Below are positions 56,407-63,748 of a stretch of 64,000 nucleotides of DNA, piece by piece (the first letter of the stretch is position 1; each line of letters opens with the position of its first letter). Source of the stretch: Kitasatospora sp. MAA19 (lineage in GTDB: Bacteria > Actinomycetota > Actinomycetes > Streptomycetales > Streptomycetaceae); assembly GCF_029894125.1 (NCBI RefSeq), contig NZ_JARXYZ010000031.1:1-64000 (forward strand), given 5' to 3'. The notes beneath the pieces are model-generated. The model worked only from the letters and a program-made list of their open reading frames with translations, was not told the origin of the DNA and ran no database searches. The translations under genes were made by a program, and so were the position numbers.

Positions 56407-56739
56407 TCAGACGGCGGGCTGGGTGGTGAACTTGGCCTCGGCGTGCGCGGTCAGCGCATCCACGTCGATCCCGATGGCGACCGCGTCGACGTACGCGGCC
56501 TCATGCGCGTCGCCCATCTCCAGCTCCTCGCTGATGTCGTCGAGCAACACCGAGAGGTCGGCCGCTGGCATCACGCCGGCGAGCGCCCCGAGAAGGCGGT
56601 GCGCCCACCAGGCGTTGACGGCCGCGTCGGCATGGGCGCCGGTGGTGCCGCGCGGGCCGCGGGCGATGCCGACGCTGTGCGCGATGGTCTGACGGAGGAA
56701 GATCTCGTGTCGGGCGCGGGTGATGTCGGGGGTGGTCAC
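56407..56739 (-). CDS. Early helical hypothetical protein
   Basis: 110 residues: TPDITRARHEIFLRQTIAHS, WAHRLLGALAGVMPAADLSV, LLDDISEELEMGDAHEAAYV. GTG at 56739 has GAGGAG upstream. Unknown function; the same early operon. Confidence 0.55.
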   Translation of the reverse strand: MTTPDITRARHEIFLRQTIAHSVGIARGPRGTTGAHADAAVNAWWAHRLLGALAGVMPAADLSVLLDDISEELEMGDAHEAAYVDAVAIGIDVDALTAHAEAKFTTQPAV

Positions 56740-56749
56740 GGTGGTCTCC

Positions 56750-57043
56750 TCAGGCGGCGGGGCGGTCGGTGGTCTGGTGGGTGCACTCGCCGAGGACGCA
56801 GGCCCGAACGGAGCGCCAGGTATCGGGGCTGACGAGGCGGTAGCGGACGCCGCGGCGGTACTCGCGGTCGCGGTCGCGCCGACTGGCGGTGAAGTGGATG
56901 GCGGCATCCTCGGGGGTGGTGGCGCGGGTGCCGTGGATGGATCCGGTGGCACATCCGTTGGCGGTGTAGCGAACCCATCGGCAGGCCGCGAGGGGGTGGT
57001 TGGCGCCGTCGAGGGTGACGAACAGCAGCAGGATGTCGGGCAT
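56750..57043 (-). CDS. Early hypothetical protein
   Basis: 97 residues, with LLLFVTLDGANHPLAACRWV, HGTRATTPEDAAIHFTASRR and RYRLVSPDTWRSVRACVLGE. It starts just after the replication gene stop. No family recognised. Confidence 0.55.
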   Translation of the reverse strand: MPDILLLFVTLDGANHPLAACRWVRYTANGCATGSIHGTRATTPEDAAIHFTASRRDRDREYRRGVRYRLVSPDTWRSVRACVLGECTHQTTDRPAA

Positions 57044-57057
57044 CGTGGTGGCTCCGT

Positions 57058-57873
57058 TCAGGCAGCTGCGGGGGTGCAGTGGGCGTGGTGGTTCGGCCGG
57101 CCGGGGCGGGGGACCATGTGCCGACCGCAGACGGCGCAGGGGATCCAGTTCGGCGGCGTGGGCTTCTCGGCTGATTGATCGTTTTCGGGGCGCTCGCCCG
57201 CGCAGACCTGTGGCTGAGGTTGGTGATCAGCCATGTCGTGGTGGTGGAGTGGGTCCCTACCGTAGGTAGGTGTACTGGTAGGGGCCGCTACGGACGCTGT
57301 CCGGACAGCGTCCACAGACGCTGTCCGGGGGCGTCCATGGACGCTTTCCGAATCCTCGGATGGCGTCCACGGACGCTGTCCGGAAACCCCGCTGTGGACG
57401 CTGTCCGGAAGGCAGTCCACGGACGCTGTCCGGACAGCGTCCACAGACGCTGTCCCAGCTTCAAGGACGGCTTCCATCTCCCGGGCCTTCTTCGCCGCAT
57501 ACGCCCGCTTCTGCCGCGTCTCCGTGAACAGCGGCATGTGCGCGGCCCAGTCCAGGCGTTGGCCGGTCGGCATCAGCAGCCGATACACCTGCGAGGCGTT
57601 CGGCCGACGGCGTCGCTCCAGGATTCCCACCGCCACCAGCACCGCCACGGCCCGCGTCACGGCTTCCTTCGTGCAGCCGCACAGCACCGACAGAGTCTCC
57701 CGAGACGGCCACGCGTTGTCGCCGTCCGCATCCGCGTAGGTGGCGATCCAGTGCCCGACCTGCGCCACCCGAGCTTGCTCCCGCTCTGCAACGCGCAGGG
57801 TCTCGGCGCGGAGCGCGTTGATCCACGCGTTCCGCACGGACTGCGTGCGCTCGGCGGGTCGGTCAGTGGCCAC
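57058..57873 (-). CDS. Replication initiator-like helix-turn-helix protein
   Basis: 271 residues. An HTH_36-type winged helix occupies residues 30-110 (VAQVGHWIATYADADGDNAW, PSRETLSVLCGCTKEAVTRA, LVAVGILERRRRPNASQVYR), as in phage replication-initiation and lambda O-like proteins. The middle, around residues 140-200, is a low-complexity stretch repeating TASVDAVRTASVD; it is encoded by the iteron cluster. The C-terminus has a CAVCGRHMVPRPGR / HHAHC zinc motif. It lies in the early operon, upstream (in gene order) of no helicase in this window. The initiator role is inferred from domain, position and embedded repeats. Confidence 0.65.
   Translation of the reverse strand: MATDRPAERTQSVRNAWINALRAETLRVAEREQARVAQVGHWIATYADADGDNAWPSRETLSVLCGCTKEAVTRAVAVLVAVGILERRRRPNASQVYRLLMPTGQRLDWAAHMPLFTETRQKRAYAAKKAREMEAVLEAGTASVDAVRTASVDCLPDSVHSGVSGQRPWTPSEDSESVHGRPRTASVDAVRTASVAAPTSTPTYGRDPLHHHDMADHQPQPQVCAGERPENDQSAEKPTPPNWIPCAVCGRHMVPRPGRPNHHAHCTPAAA
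57292..57455. repeat. Iterons within the initiator gene, candidate origin
   Basis: GGACGCTGTCC occurs exactly at 57292, 57371, 57396 and 57421, and its complement GGACAGCGTCC at 57303 and 57432; close variants are at 57316, 57339 and 57445. Copies at 57371, 57396 and 57421 are exactly 25 bases apart. At 57292-57313 and 57421-57442 two copies meet tail to tail as 22-bp palindromes, each inside an identical 35-bp block. Such arrays in an initiator gene recall ori-lambda inside gene O. Confidence 0.75.
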
Positions 57874-57957
57874 GGGGCGGGCTCCCAGGTTCGGGGTGGT
57901 GAGGGTTGGTGGCCTGGGGCGGGGGACGGTGCCGCCCCGCCCCAGGCAGTCAGCGGG

Positions 57958-58230
57958 TCAGGCCGCGAGTTGTGCGGCCCAGGTGTCGAGCTGCCCGGTT
58001 CGTTCGGCAGCTCGGCCGACACAGGCACCGCACCAGGACAGGCCGTCAGGCGGCGCGGACGGCATCGGGTCGATCAGGACGGTCGTGGAGTGGGTGACGT
58101 CGTAGCCGCCCGTTCCGCAGTAGGCCTGACGGCCCGGGTACTTGCCGTCCTCGCGCATGATGTGCAGGCGGCGGACCTGCTTGGCGCGGCGGTCGGATCC
58201 GGTGTGGTAGCCGCGGTAGAACGCCCTCAC
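57958..58230 (-). CDS. Early hypothetical protein
   Basis: 90 residues: YHTGSDRRAKQVRRLHIMRE, AYCGTGGYDVTHSTTVLIDP and LSWCGACVGRAAERTG, with three cysteines and a histidine able to bind zinc. GTG overlaps the preceding stop (GTGA). Confidence 0.55.
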   Translation of the reverse strand: MRAFYRGYHTGSDRRAKQVRRLHIMREDGKYPGRQAYCGTGGYDVTHSTTVLIDPMPSAPPDGLSWCGACVGRAAERTGQLDTWAAQLAA

Positions 58231-58670
58231 GCCGCCACCCCCACCCGGCCGCGCAGTCGGTATACGGTGCGCTCGTTGAGGCCGGTCCGAATCGCAATCT
58301 CCCGCGGCCCGAACCCGGACCGGGCCAGGTGCTCGACCGTCCGCCGCTGCTCGTCCTCAAACAGCTCCTCGACGTCGATGCCGCCGTAGCAGGCCTCGGC
58401 GATGTCGCGCAGGGTTCGGGTGGCGCTGGTGGGCCGGGTTCGACGGCCGTGCTCGTCCCAGGTCAGGTACCGCAGCACGTCGCACAGTCGGGCGTCCGGG
58501 TCGACCAGGCCGGCCAGGACCACGATCAGCGCGTCCCGTTCGGCGTCGTCGAGTTGGACCAGGGCGTGCCGGATCTCGTCCGGACCGCCGTCGCCGTGGA
58601 CGACGCACGCGAGACCGGCAGCGAGAGGCAGCAGCCGCTGGGCGAGGTCGCCGCGCTCCTCGGGGGTCAC
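58227..58670 (-). CDS. Early helix-turn-helix regulator-like protein
   Basis: 147 residues. The body has LVQLDDAERDALIVVLAGLV; the C-terminal helix-turn-helix is VEHLARSGFGPREIAIRTGL, NERTVYRLRGRVG. It resembles small phage DNA-binding proteins that act on early promoters. GTG overlaps the exonuclease stop (GTGA). Confidence 0.65.
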   Translation of the reverse strand: MTPEERGDLAQRLLPLAAGLACVVHGDGGPDEIRHALVQLDDAERDALIVVLAGLVDPDARLCDVLRYLTWDEHGRRTRPTSATRTLRDIAEACYGGIDVEELFEDEQRRTVEHLARSGFGPREIAIRTGLNERTVYRLRGRVGVAA

Positions 58671-59389
58671 GACGCCACCCCCTGCCGGGGGATCAGCGGC
58701 CACGAGCCGTCGACGACCGCGGCCGGGTCGCCGTTGCGGCGCTTGTGCGCCTGCCTGGCCTCCGCCCGCTCCACCGCCCAGCCAACCTGCGCCTCGTGAA
58801 CCTGCGCGAGGGACATCTGTCGCAGCCCCGGGTACTCGCCGACGATCCGGTACGTCACCGCCGCGGCCGCCGCAGCGTCGGCGTCCGCACAGTGCGGGCC
58901 AGCGTGCTGCACCTCGTAGTACTCGCACAGGTCGACCAGCCGACGCCGGCCCTCCCGACGCTGGTCAAGTGCCCAGTCGAGCAGCAGCGGATCCAGGACG
59001 TGGATCGGCTTCGACCCGGCCCACGTGTCCAGCGGGAAGCTGAAGTGTCGGGCGAGCTCACGGTCGTGCATCGTCAGGTCGTACGGAGCGTTCGCGACCA
59101 CGATCGGCAGGCCGTCGATGGCGGCCTCGGCCAGCGCGGCGGCGATCATCTCCGCGACCACCCCGACCGGTCGGCCGTAGCGGTGCGCGTGCCGTTCGTG
59201 GATCCCGTGAACGGCCGTTGCGTCGGCGGGGATCGGCTGCCGGCCAGCGTCCGCCAGCCACGTCCGTCGCTCCACCGGAACGCCTCGGCTGGTCCACACG
59301 ACCGCTCCGCTCACGATGCGGTCCGACTCCGGGTCCAGGCCCGTCGTCTCAAAGTCCAGCGCCGCCCACTCGTCCGCCCACCAGCTCAC
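58667..59389 (-). CDS. DnaQ-like 3'-5' exonuclease (DEDDh)
   Basis: 240 residues. ExoI motif: ALDFETTGLDPESD (Asp and Glu). ExoII: ANAPYDLTMHDREL (Asp). ExoIII: HCADADAAAAAAVTYR (His and Asp). ATAVHGI is the usual loop. GTG overlaps the recombinase stop (GTGA), so all three genes 58670-61127 are coupled. It may trim ends during recombination or replication. Confidence 0.88.
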   Translation of the reverse strand: MSWWADEWAALDFETTGLDPESDRIVSGAVVWTSRGVPVERRTWLADAGRQPIPADATAVHGIHERHAHRYGRPVGVVAEMIAAALAEAAIDGLPIVVANAPYDLTMHDRELARHFSFPLDTWAGSKPIHVLDPLLLDWALDQRREGRRRLVDLCEYYEVQHAGPHCADADAAAAAAVTYRIVGEYPGLRQMSLAQVHEAQVGWAVERAEARQAHKRRNGDPAAVVDGSWPLIPRQGVAS

Positions 59390-60243
59390 TCGGCACCCCC
59401 GGGCTGTGCGACCTGCGGCCACGCGGCCTGCTCGGCGGTCGGTTGCGACGGGGTGGGGATCTCCTCGGCGGTGACGCGCGGCGGCGGGAACTCATCCTCG
59501 CGGGTGACCTCTCCCCGGTCGATGGAGTTGTAGATCACCTGGAGCTGCGCGACGTCGTGGTCGGTCCACTTGTCGACGGTCCGGTTGACCTTCTGCTCCA
59601 ACTGGTCGAGCGTGATGCCGACCGCCTCGTACGCGGCGCGGGCGTCCGCGATGCGTTGGGGCAGCGGCTGGCCACCCCCGCCCTTCAGGGCCTGTGCGCA
59701 CAGCCCCTTGGCCTCCTCGATGTACCAGGCAGGCAGCACCGCGAAGATCGCCTCACGAACGCGCCGGGCGCCGTTGTTGGCGTTGTTCTCGTAGATGTCC
59801 CGCATGTCCGTCAGCGCCCGTGTGCCGTCCTTCGTGTCCCGCTTGTGCGGCACGATGAACGTCGAGGAGGTGCGGGTGTTCGTCTGGACGTCCCACGCCC
59901 ACGCCTGCATCTCCGACTCGCCAGCCGCGTCGTCCCGGCGAAGCTCGGTCAGGCCGTACTGGATGTTGCCCCAGCAACGGGCCAGTTCGCGGGCCAGGTG
60001 GATCGACGGGCCGCTCACCTGGCCGCTGCCCCGGGAGAACCGGAAGCTCGATCGCTGAGCGAGGGTGTAGTTCTGGCAGGACTGGCGCATCTCGGCGACC
60101 GCCGTCGCCAGATTCCGCGGGCACTGCTGGGCGACGACGATGGCCGCCTGGACCTCGGCGACCGCGCGGGACTGCTCCACCGCGGTACCCTGCCCGATCC
60201 GGGCCGGCGTCGACGGCATGTACTGCTCGATGGGGTTGCTCAC
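59386..60243 (-). CDS. RecT-like single-strand annealing recombinase
   Basis: 285 residues. The start (EQSRAVAEVQAAIVVAQQCP, AEMRQSCQNYTLAQRSSFRF) and core (GPSIHLARELARCWGNIQYG, TFIVPHKRDTKDGTRALTDM, NANNGARRVREAIFAVLPAW) match a conserved actinophage protein annotated as RecT-like. Next to a RecE-type exonuclease it forms the usual two-part recombination system. The distant fold relation is from memory of such phage annotations. Confidence 0.72.
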   Translation of the reverse strand: MSNPIEQYMPSTPARIGQGTAVEQSRAVAEVQAAIVVAQQCPRNLATAVAEMRQSCQNYTLAQRSSFRFSRGSGQVSGPSIHLARELARCWGNIQYGLTELRRDDAAGESEMQAWAWDVQTNTRTSSTFIVPHKRDTKDGTRALTDMRDIYENNANNGARRVREAIFAVLPAWYIEEAKGLCAQALKGGGGQPLPQRIADARAAYEAVGITLDQLEQKVNRTVDKWTDHDVAQLQVIYNSIDRGEVTREDEFPPPRVTAEEIPTPSQPTAEQAAWPQVAQPGGAE

Positions 60244-61127
60244 TTAGCAGACTCCTGCTTCTCGGCCCAGGCGGGCAGGGAGACGATCTCGACGCGGTCG
60301 GAGTAGCCGGGCCACTGCCCGGAGGCGGTGCACGCCTGGTAGATCGAGAGGGCCTCGCGGTTGCGGCGACGGCCGGCGCGGATCGCGACCGGGTCGAGCT
60401 GCACGACGCTGATCAGGTACGGGGCGGTCTTCTCCTGGAACACGAAGACCATGACGACGTCCTCGACTCCGCACACCGATCGGATCCCGTCCACGTACCA
60501 CGGGTCCTGCTGGTAGTAGCCGTAGTCGTAGACCGACCGCTCGATCGACCGCGGGTCAGCGGACACGGTGGTCTTGTAGTCCGGGACGATCAGCCGGCCG
60601 CCCGTCGGGTACGGCAGCCAGTCCGGACGGGCCCGCCGCCACACCCCAGTGGCCTGGTCCACCCAGAACAGCGACTGCTCCGGAAGACCCGACCCCGGCG
60701 CGAACAGGCGAGACGCCACGGGGTGCTGGCGGATCGCCTCGGCCATCGCCTGCACCTGCTCCCACTCGGCGGGCAGCAGCGGAACCGCGCCGCGGTCGTA
60801 GGCCTCATCGCGGGCAGCCTGCGCGGCGGCCGTGCGGTAGTTGCTGGCCTTGATCTCGACCAGCTCCGGACCGGACCCCAGCACCTGCAGATGCGCCGCG
60901 GTCCCGAAGTCAAACACCCTCCGCCTCTTCTGGCCATGGGCCCGTTCGTGCTGGAACAGGGCCGGGCAGGACGGGGTGAGCAACCGACGAGCGCCGGTCG
61001 AGGAGAGGGAGCCACCCGGAACCGGGTCGGCGTGGTACTGCTCGTTGGTCATCTCGTAGATGCCAGGCCGGTCAACGATCGGCCCGGCGGCCGGGGCGAA
61101 GTGCCCCGGCAGCTCGGTGACAGTCAT
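60240..61127 (-). CDS. RecE/Cas4-like PD-(D/E)XK exonuclease
   Basis: 295 residues. YHADPVPGGSLSSTGARRLL at the start and FDFGTAAHLQVLGSG are the helical entry motifs of the family. Catalytic core: ARPDWLPYPTGGRLIVPDYK, with Asp, then Asp-x-Lys, followed by VYDYGYYQQDPWYVDGIRS (the QxxxY motif). ATG overlaps both neighbours (ATGA). It resects double-strand ends to give substrate for the recombinase. Confidence 0.87.
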   Translation of the reverse strand: MTVTELPGHFAPAAGPIVDRPGIYEMTNEQYHADPVPGGSLSSTGARRLLTPSCPALFQHERAHGQKRRRVFDFGTAAHLQVLGSGPELVEIKASNYRTAAAQAARDEAYDRGAVPLLPAEWEQVQAMAEAIRQHPVASRLFAPGSGLPEQSLFWVDQATGVWRRARPDWLPYPTGGRLIVPDYKTTVSADPRSIERSVYDYGYYQQDPWYVDGIRSVCGVEDVVMVFVFQEKTAPYLISVVQLDPVAIRAGRRRNREALSIYQACTASGQWPGYSDRVEIVSLPAWAEKQESAK

Positions 61128-61267
61128 CGGTCGTTCTCCGTGCGGTGGTTCGGGAGGGGGCAGATCAGCCAGCCGCGGCCGTCGGGCCGGACCAGTTCCA
61201 GGGCCGGGAACGGCCAGGTGACGCGGCGGACACGCAGGTCGGCGAGGGCGCGGAGGTGGCGGATCAC
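61124..61267 (-). CDS. 47-residue basic protein
   Basis: HLRALADLRVRRVTWPFPAL, then RGWLICPLPNHRTENDR. GTG overlaps the preceding stop, and the stop overlaps the exonuclease start (ATGA). Unknown. Confidence 0.5.
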   Translation of the reverse strand: MIRHLRALADLRVRRVTWPFPALELVRPDGRGWLICPLPNHRTENDR

Positions 61268-61431
61268 CGGCCGTCCTCCTCGGTGCGGCGGGAGACGTAC
61301 CGGATCTGCTCCGGCGTCACCTCGTGTGCCGACCCCGACCGCACCCGACGGTTGGCCCGCACATCCGACAGCCAGCCGGCCAGCAGAAGCAGGGCGAGCA
61401 GGACCGCGGCCGTGTACCAGAGCTCAGCCAT
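61264..61431 (-). CDS. 55-residue membrane-anchored protein
   Basis: MAELWYTAAVLLALLLLAGW is one N-terminal membrane helix, followed by a charged tail (TPEQIRYVSRRTEEDGR). Coupled by TGATG and GTGA overlaps. Confidence 0.55.
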   Translation of the reverse strand: MAELWYTAAVLLALLLLAGWLSDVRANRRVRSGSAHEVTPEQIRYVSRRTEEDGR

Positions 61432-61871
61432 CACGCGGCCCTCCTGTCCTGCTGCTGCGGCAGCACCGGGCCGACCGCCTGCAGCAGCACCTCAGCCATG
61501 TGTCGGGCGTCCCGGGCCGCGTACCGCGCATCCGTCCCACCCAGCCGCTCCAGCAGCTGCTCGACCATCGCGTCTCGCTCCGGGCCCGAGGCCTCGGCAA
61601 TCGTCACCAGCTCGGCGACGACCTCGTCCCCGTCCTCGGCCACCTCGGCCGCGAGACCGCGCACCAACGCCGACACCAGCGGGTGAGCGTCGATCGCGAC
61701 CCCCAGCGCTGTCGGCCGGACCCACAGCGGGTACGCGCCGTTGATCCGTTCGGCCGGCCGCTGGAGCATCCCGGCGGCGTCGAGCGCGGTGGCGATCTCC
61801 TCGGGGGTGCCTGTGGTGTTGGCGATCAGGATGGCCGCGCGGCGCGCGACCGGGTTCGTGACGTCGGCCAT
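61431..61871 (-). CDS. Early hypothetical protein
   Basis: 146 residues, helical: ADVTNPVARRAAILIANTTG, TPEEIATALDAAGMLQRPAE, AIDAHPLVSALVRGLAAEVA. ATG at 61871 overlaps the preceding stop. No family recognised. Confidence 0.6.
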   Translation of the reverse strand: MADVTNPVARRAAILIANTTGTPEEIATALDAAGMLQRPAERINGAYPLWVRPTALGVAIDAHPLVSALVRGLAAEVAEDGDEVVAELVTIAEASGPERDAMVEQLLERLGGTDARYAARDARHMAEVLLQAVGPVLPQQQDRRAA

Positions 61872-62050
61872 CAGGAACCGTCCTTCCGGGAGTTGGTGGC
61901 GCGGGCGGCACGACGGGCCTGCATCCGCGCGAGGATCTGGGAGTTCGAGGGCTGCACCCACGGGTGCCAGCCAGCGGCGGAGACCCACCGCCGGGCGTGT
62001 TCACGCCACGGGATCCCGCAGTGCGCGCAGCCGTTCGGCTCGACGGTCAC
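61871..62050 (-). CDS. Small zinc-motif protein
   Basis: 59 residues. NGCAHCGIPWREHARRW at the start has a CxxC and histidines, followed by a basic helix (ARMQARRAARATNSRKDGS). Common early protein of Streptomyces phages. GTG overlaps the upstream stop. Confidence 0.6.
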   Translation of the reverse strand: MTVEPNGCAHCGIPWREHARRWVSAAGWHPWVQPSNSQILARMQARRAARATNSRKDGS

Positions 62051-62214
62051 CAGATCTCACCCCGCAGCCACCGTCCCCGCAGGCCGGCCACGGCCGCCGC
62101 GTACGCGTGGGACACGTCCTCCGGCCAGTTCGACCGGGGCCCATACATCACCTCGAAGTCGCGCTCCAGTTCAGCCGCGTCGCGCATCGGCCGGCGCACC
62201 GGCAACTCCGCCAT
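62047..62214 (-). CDS. 55-residue hypothetical protein
   Basis: MAELPVRRPMRDAAELERDF, EVMYGPRSNWPEDVSHAYAA, ending LRGRWLRGEIW. Coupled by overlaps on both sides. Confidence 0.5.
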   Translation of the reverse strand: MAELPVRRPMRDAAELERDFEVMYGPRSNWPEDVSHAYAAAVAGLRGRWLRGEIW

Positions 62215-62534
62215 CACGCCGCCGCACCCAGATGCGCGGCCGCGAGCGACCGGAACGACAGGTGCACCGACACGTCCCGCCACACCGTCGACATGTCCTC
62301 CGACACCATCGGCACCCCCCGCACGCTGTACTCCAGCGTCAGGACGTAACCAACGCCCAGGGCGTCCCGGTACGCGGCCGACGCGGCACGGGAGTCGTCG
62401 ACCCACAGGCGGCCGTTCAGCTCACCGTTGGGACGGATCTCCCACATCAGAGCGGGCAGGTGGGGGTTCTCGGAAAGCAGCTGCGCGAGGGCGATCGCGG
62501 GGCTCAGCTGCGTGGGGTGCAAGGTAGGCTTCAT
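62214..62534 (-). CDS. Early hypothetical protein
   Basis: 106 residues: LSPAIALAQLLSENPHLPAL, MWEIRPNGELNGRLWVDDSR, VLTLEYSVRGVPMVSEDMST. ATG at 62534 has GGAGG upstream. The alpha/beta pattern is often seen in Streptomyces accessory DNA; no name known. Confidence 0.6.
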   Translation of the reverse strand: MKPTLHPTQLSPAIALAQLLSENPHLPALMWEIRPNGELNGRLWVDDSRAASAAYRDALGVGYVLTLEYSVRGVPMVSEDMSTVWRDVSVHLSFRSLAAAHLGAAA

Positions 62535-62628
62535 GTCGGCCTACCTCCTTCCTTCTTGGGTGAGTTGATCGGTGGGTCGGGGCCGTCCCTGGTTGGCGCC
62601 AGAGGGGCGGCCCAACCCATGTCTGGGG

Positions 62629-62808
62629 TCAGGCGGCGGCGCGGCCGAGCGTCGTACTGGAGCGCGACGACTTTCGGACAGATCCGGCGAAGATGGCGCG
62701 GAGCCGGACGAGCTGCTCGACGGACGGCGGCCGGTCGGTCTTGCCGTCCTCAATTACGAGCGCGAGCCCGGCCGGCCCGAGGATCCGTTCGCGCTGCTCG
62801 CGGGTCAT
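62629..62808 (-). CDS. 59-residue hypothetical protein
   Basis: MTREQRERILGPAGLALVIE, then PPSVEQLVRLRAIFAGSVRK and a basic serine-rich tail. Its ATG overlaps the stop of the Cro-like gene (ATGA), so it is co-translated with it. Confidence 0.6.
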   Translation of the reverse strand: MTREQRERILGPAGLALVIEDGKTDRPPSVEQLVRLRAIFAGSVRKSSRSSTTLGRAAA

Positions 62809-63026
62809 GCGGCGACGCCAACGAGGTCATCGAGCGGAGTGGAGTAGGTCCGGGCCATCAGCGCGGCCGACGTGAGCGTCGGCTGGCGGCGGCCGGCCAG
62901 GATGCGCGACACGGCGCTCTGGGTGAGCCCGGTGCGGCGCGCGATGGCGTACCCACTGTTGTCGCCCATGCGGGCGGCGGCCTCCATGAGGCGCTCGGTG
63001 TCGAAGCGGTACGTGGTGCTGGACAC
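62805..63026 (-). CDS. Cro-like XRE regulator
   Basis: 73 residues. The helix-turn-helix reads MEAAARMGDNSGYAIARRTG, LTQSAVSRILAGRRQPTLTS, AALMARTYSTPLDDLVG. GTG at 63026 is behind GGGAGGTG. It is the first gene of the long leftward early operon and is divergent from the repressor-like gene, as Cro is from CI. The shared palindromes at 63064-63246 are its likely targets. Confidence 0.8.
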   Translation of the reverse strand: MSSTTYRFDTERLMEAAARMGDNSGYAIARRTGLTQSAVSRILAGRRQPTLTSAALMARTYSTPLDDLVGVAA

Positions 63027-63063
63027 GTGGTGTCACCTCCCGGTATGTCAGGCGGCGTGCTTG

Positions 63064-63246
63064 CTTGCTGGCAAGTACGTTACGCCATCTGATGCTTGCT
63101 AGCAAGCACGTAAAGGGCCTGGCTTCACGCGGATCACTAATCGAACGTGTGTCTAGCGCTGCAGATCGGTGGCAGGAACCTGACTGAAACGGGCTGACCA
63201 GCGAAATTGCCATCTGGCAAGCATGTGCCAGGGTGCTAGCTGGCAC
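63064..63246. promoter_or_regulatory. Immunity region: four palindromic operators
   Basis: CTTGC-TG-GCAAG (63064-63075), GCTTGC-TA-GCAAGC (63094-63107), CTGGCA-AGCATG-TGCCAG (63214-63231) and the near-palindrome GTGCTAGCTGGCAC (63233-63246). All share TGC or TGGC half-sites. Two lie close to the leftward start at 63026 and two close to the rightward start at 63262. This is the layout of a bistable phage switch. Confidence 0.7.
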
Positions 63247-63248
63247 GC

Positions 63249-63254
63249 TAATCT
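63249..63254 (+). promoter_or_regulatory. -10 box for a leaderless repressor message
   Basis: TAATCT lies 7 bases before the ATG at 63262, so transcription should begin at or next to the A of the start codon. No ribosome binding site is present. Leaderless messages are known for phage repressors, including lambda CI. Confidence 0.6.
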
Positions 63255-63261
63255 GCGCACC

Positions 63262-63741
63262 ATGGACGCCAACACCCCGCCTCCGCGCCGCCCCGGCGCG
63301 CGCACCCTCAGCGATCTGCAACGGTTCGCCGCATACCTCCGGACCGCGGCACTGCGTGCCGGATACGACGTCGTCTCGCCTCGCGGCGGAGGGAAAAGCC
63401 GGCTTGCGCATGATTCCGGCATCAGCCTGACCACCATCAGCCGCGTACTGGCCGGCACCCGAGCACTCGACCCCGCCAGCTACGAAGGTCTCGCCCGCGC
63501 ACTCCGCGTGCCGCTCCGAGAACTGATGGTTGAAGGTGGAATCGTTCCATCCGAATCCCTGCCCGGATGGCCGGATCACGCTGTACGATCACGACCCATC
63601 ACCCCCGACGAAGCCGCCGACGAACTCGGCATCACCGATCCGGTCGACCGCCAAATGTTCCTCGCCATGGTCGACCGGCTGAGGCGAGACAGGGCAGCAG
63701 AGCGCGACGGCAGCAACGGGGGTAAAGCGGCCGAGGCATAG
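63262..63741 (+). CDS. Phage repressor-like XRE protein
   Basis: 159 residues. Helix-turn-helix: LRTAALRAGYDVVSPRGGGK, SRLAHDSGISLTTISRVLAG, LARALRVPLRELMVEGGIVP. The C-terminal part contains ITPDEAADELGITDPVDRQM, FLAMVDRLRRDRAAE. There is no LexA-type peptidase domain, so induction would not be by RecA cleavage. It is divergent from the Cro-like gene, shares its operators and appears leaderless. Confidence 0.8.
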   Translation: MDANTPPPRRPGARTLSDLQRFAAYLRTAALRAGYDVVSPRGGGKSRLAHDSGISLTTISRVLAGTRALDPASYEGLARALRVPLRELMVEGGIVPSESLPGWPDHAVRSRPITPDEAADELGITDPVDRQMFLAMVDRLRRDRAAERDGSNGGKAAEA

Positions 63742-63748
63742 GGGTGTG

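Noticed and set aside
60723..63092. A 789-codon plus-strand open frame across the recombination genes
   Set aside because: It is antisense to several genes with clear families, has no start context, and its composition is that of high-G+C antisense frames.
63262..63741. LexA-like self-cleaving repressor
   Set aside because: The C-terminal part is too short and has no Ser/Lys peptidase motif.
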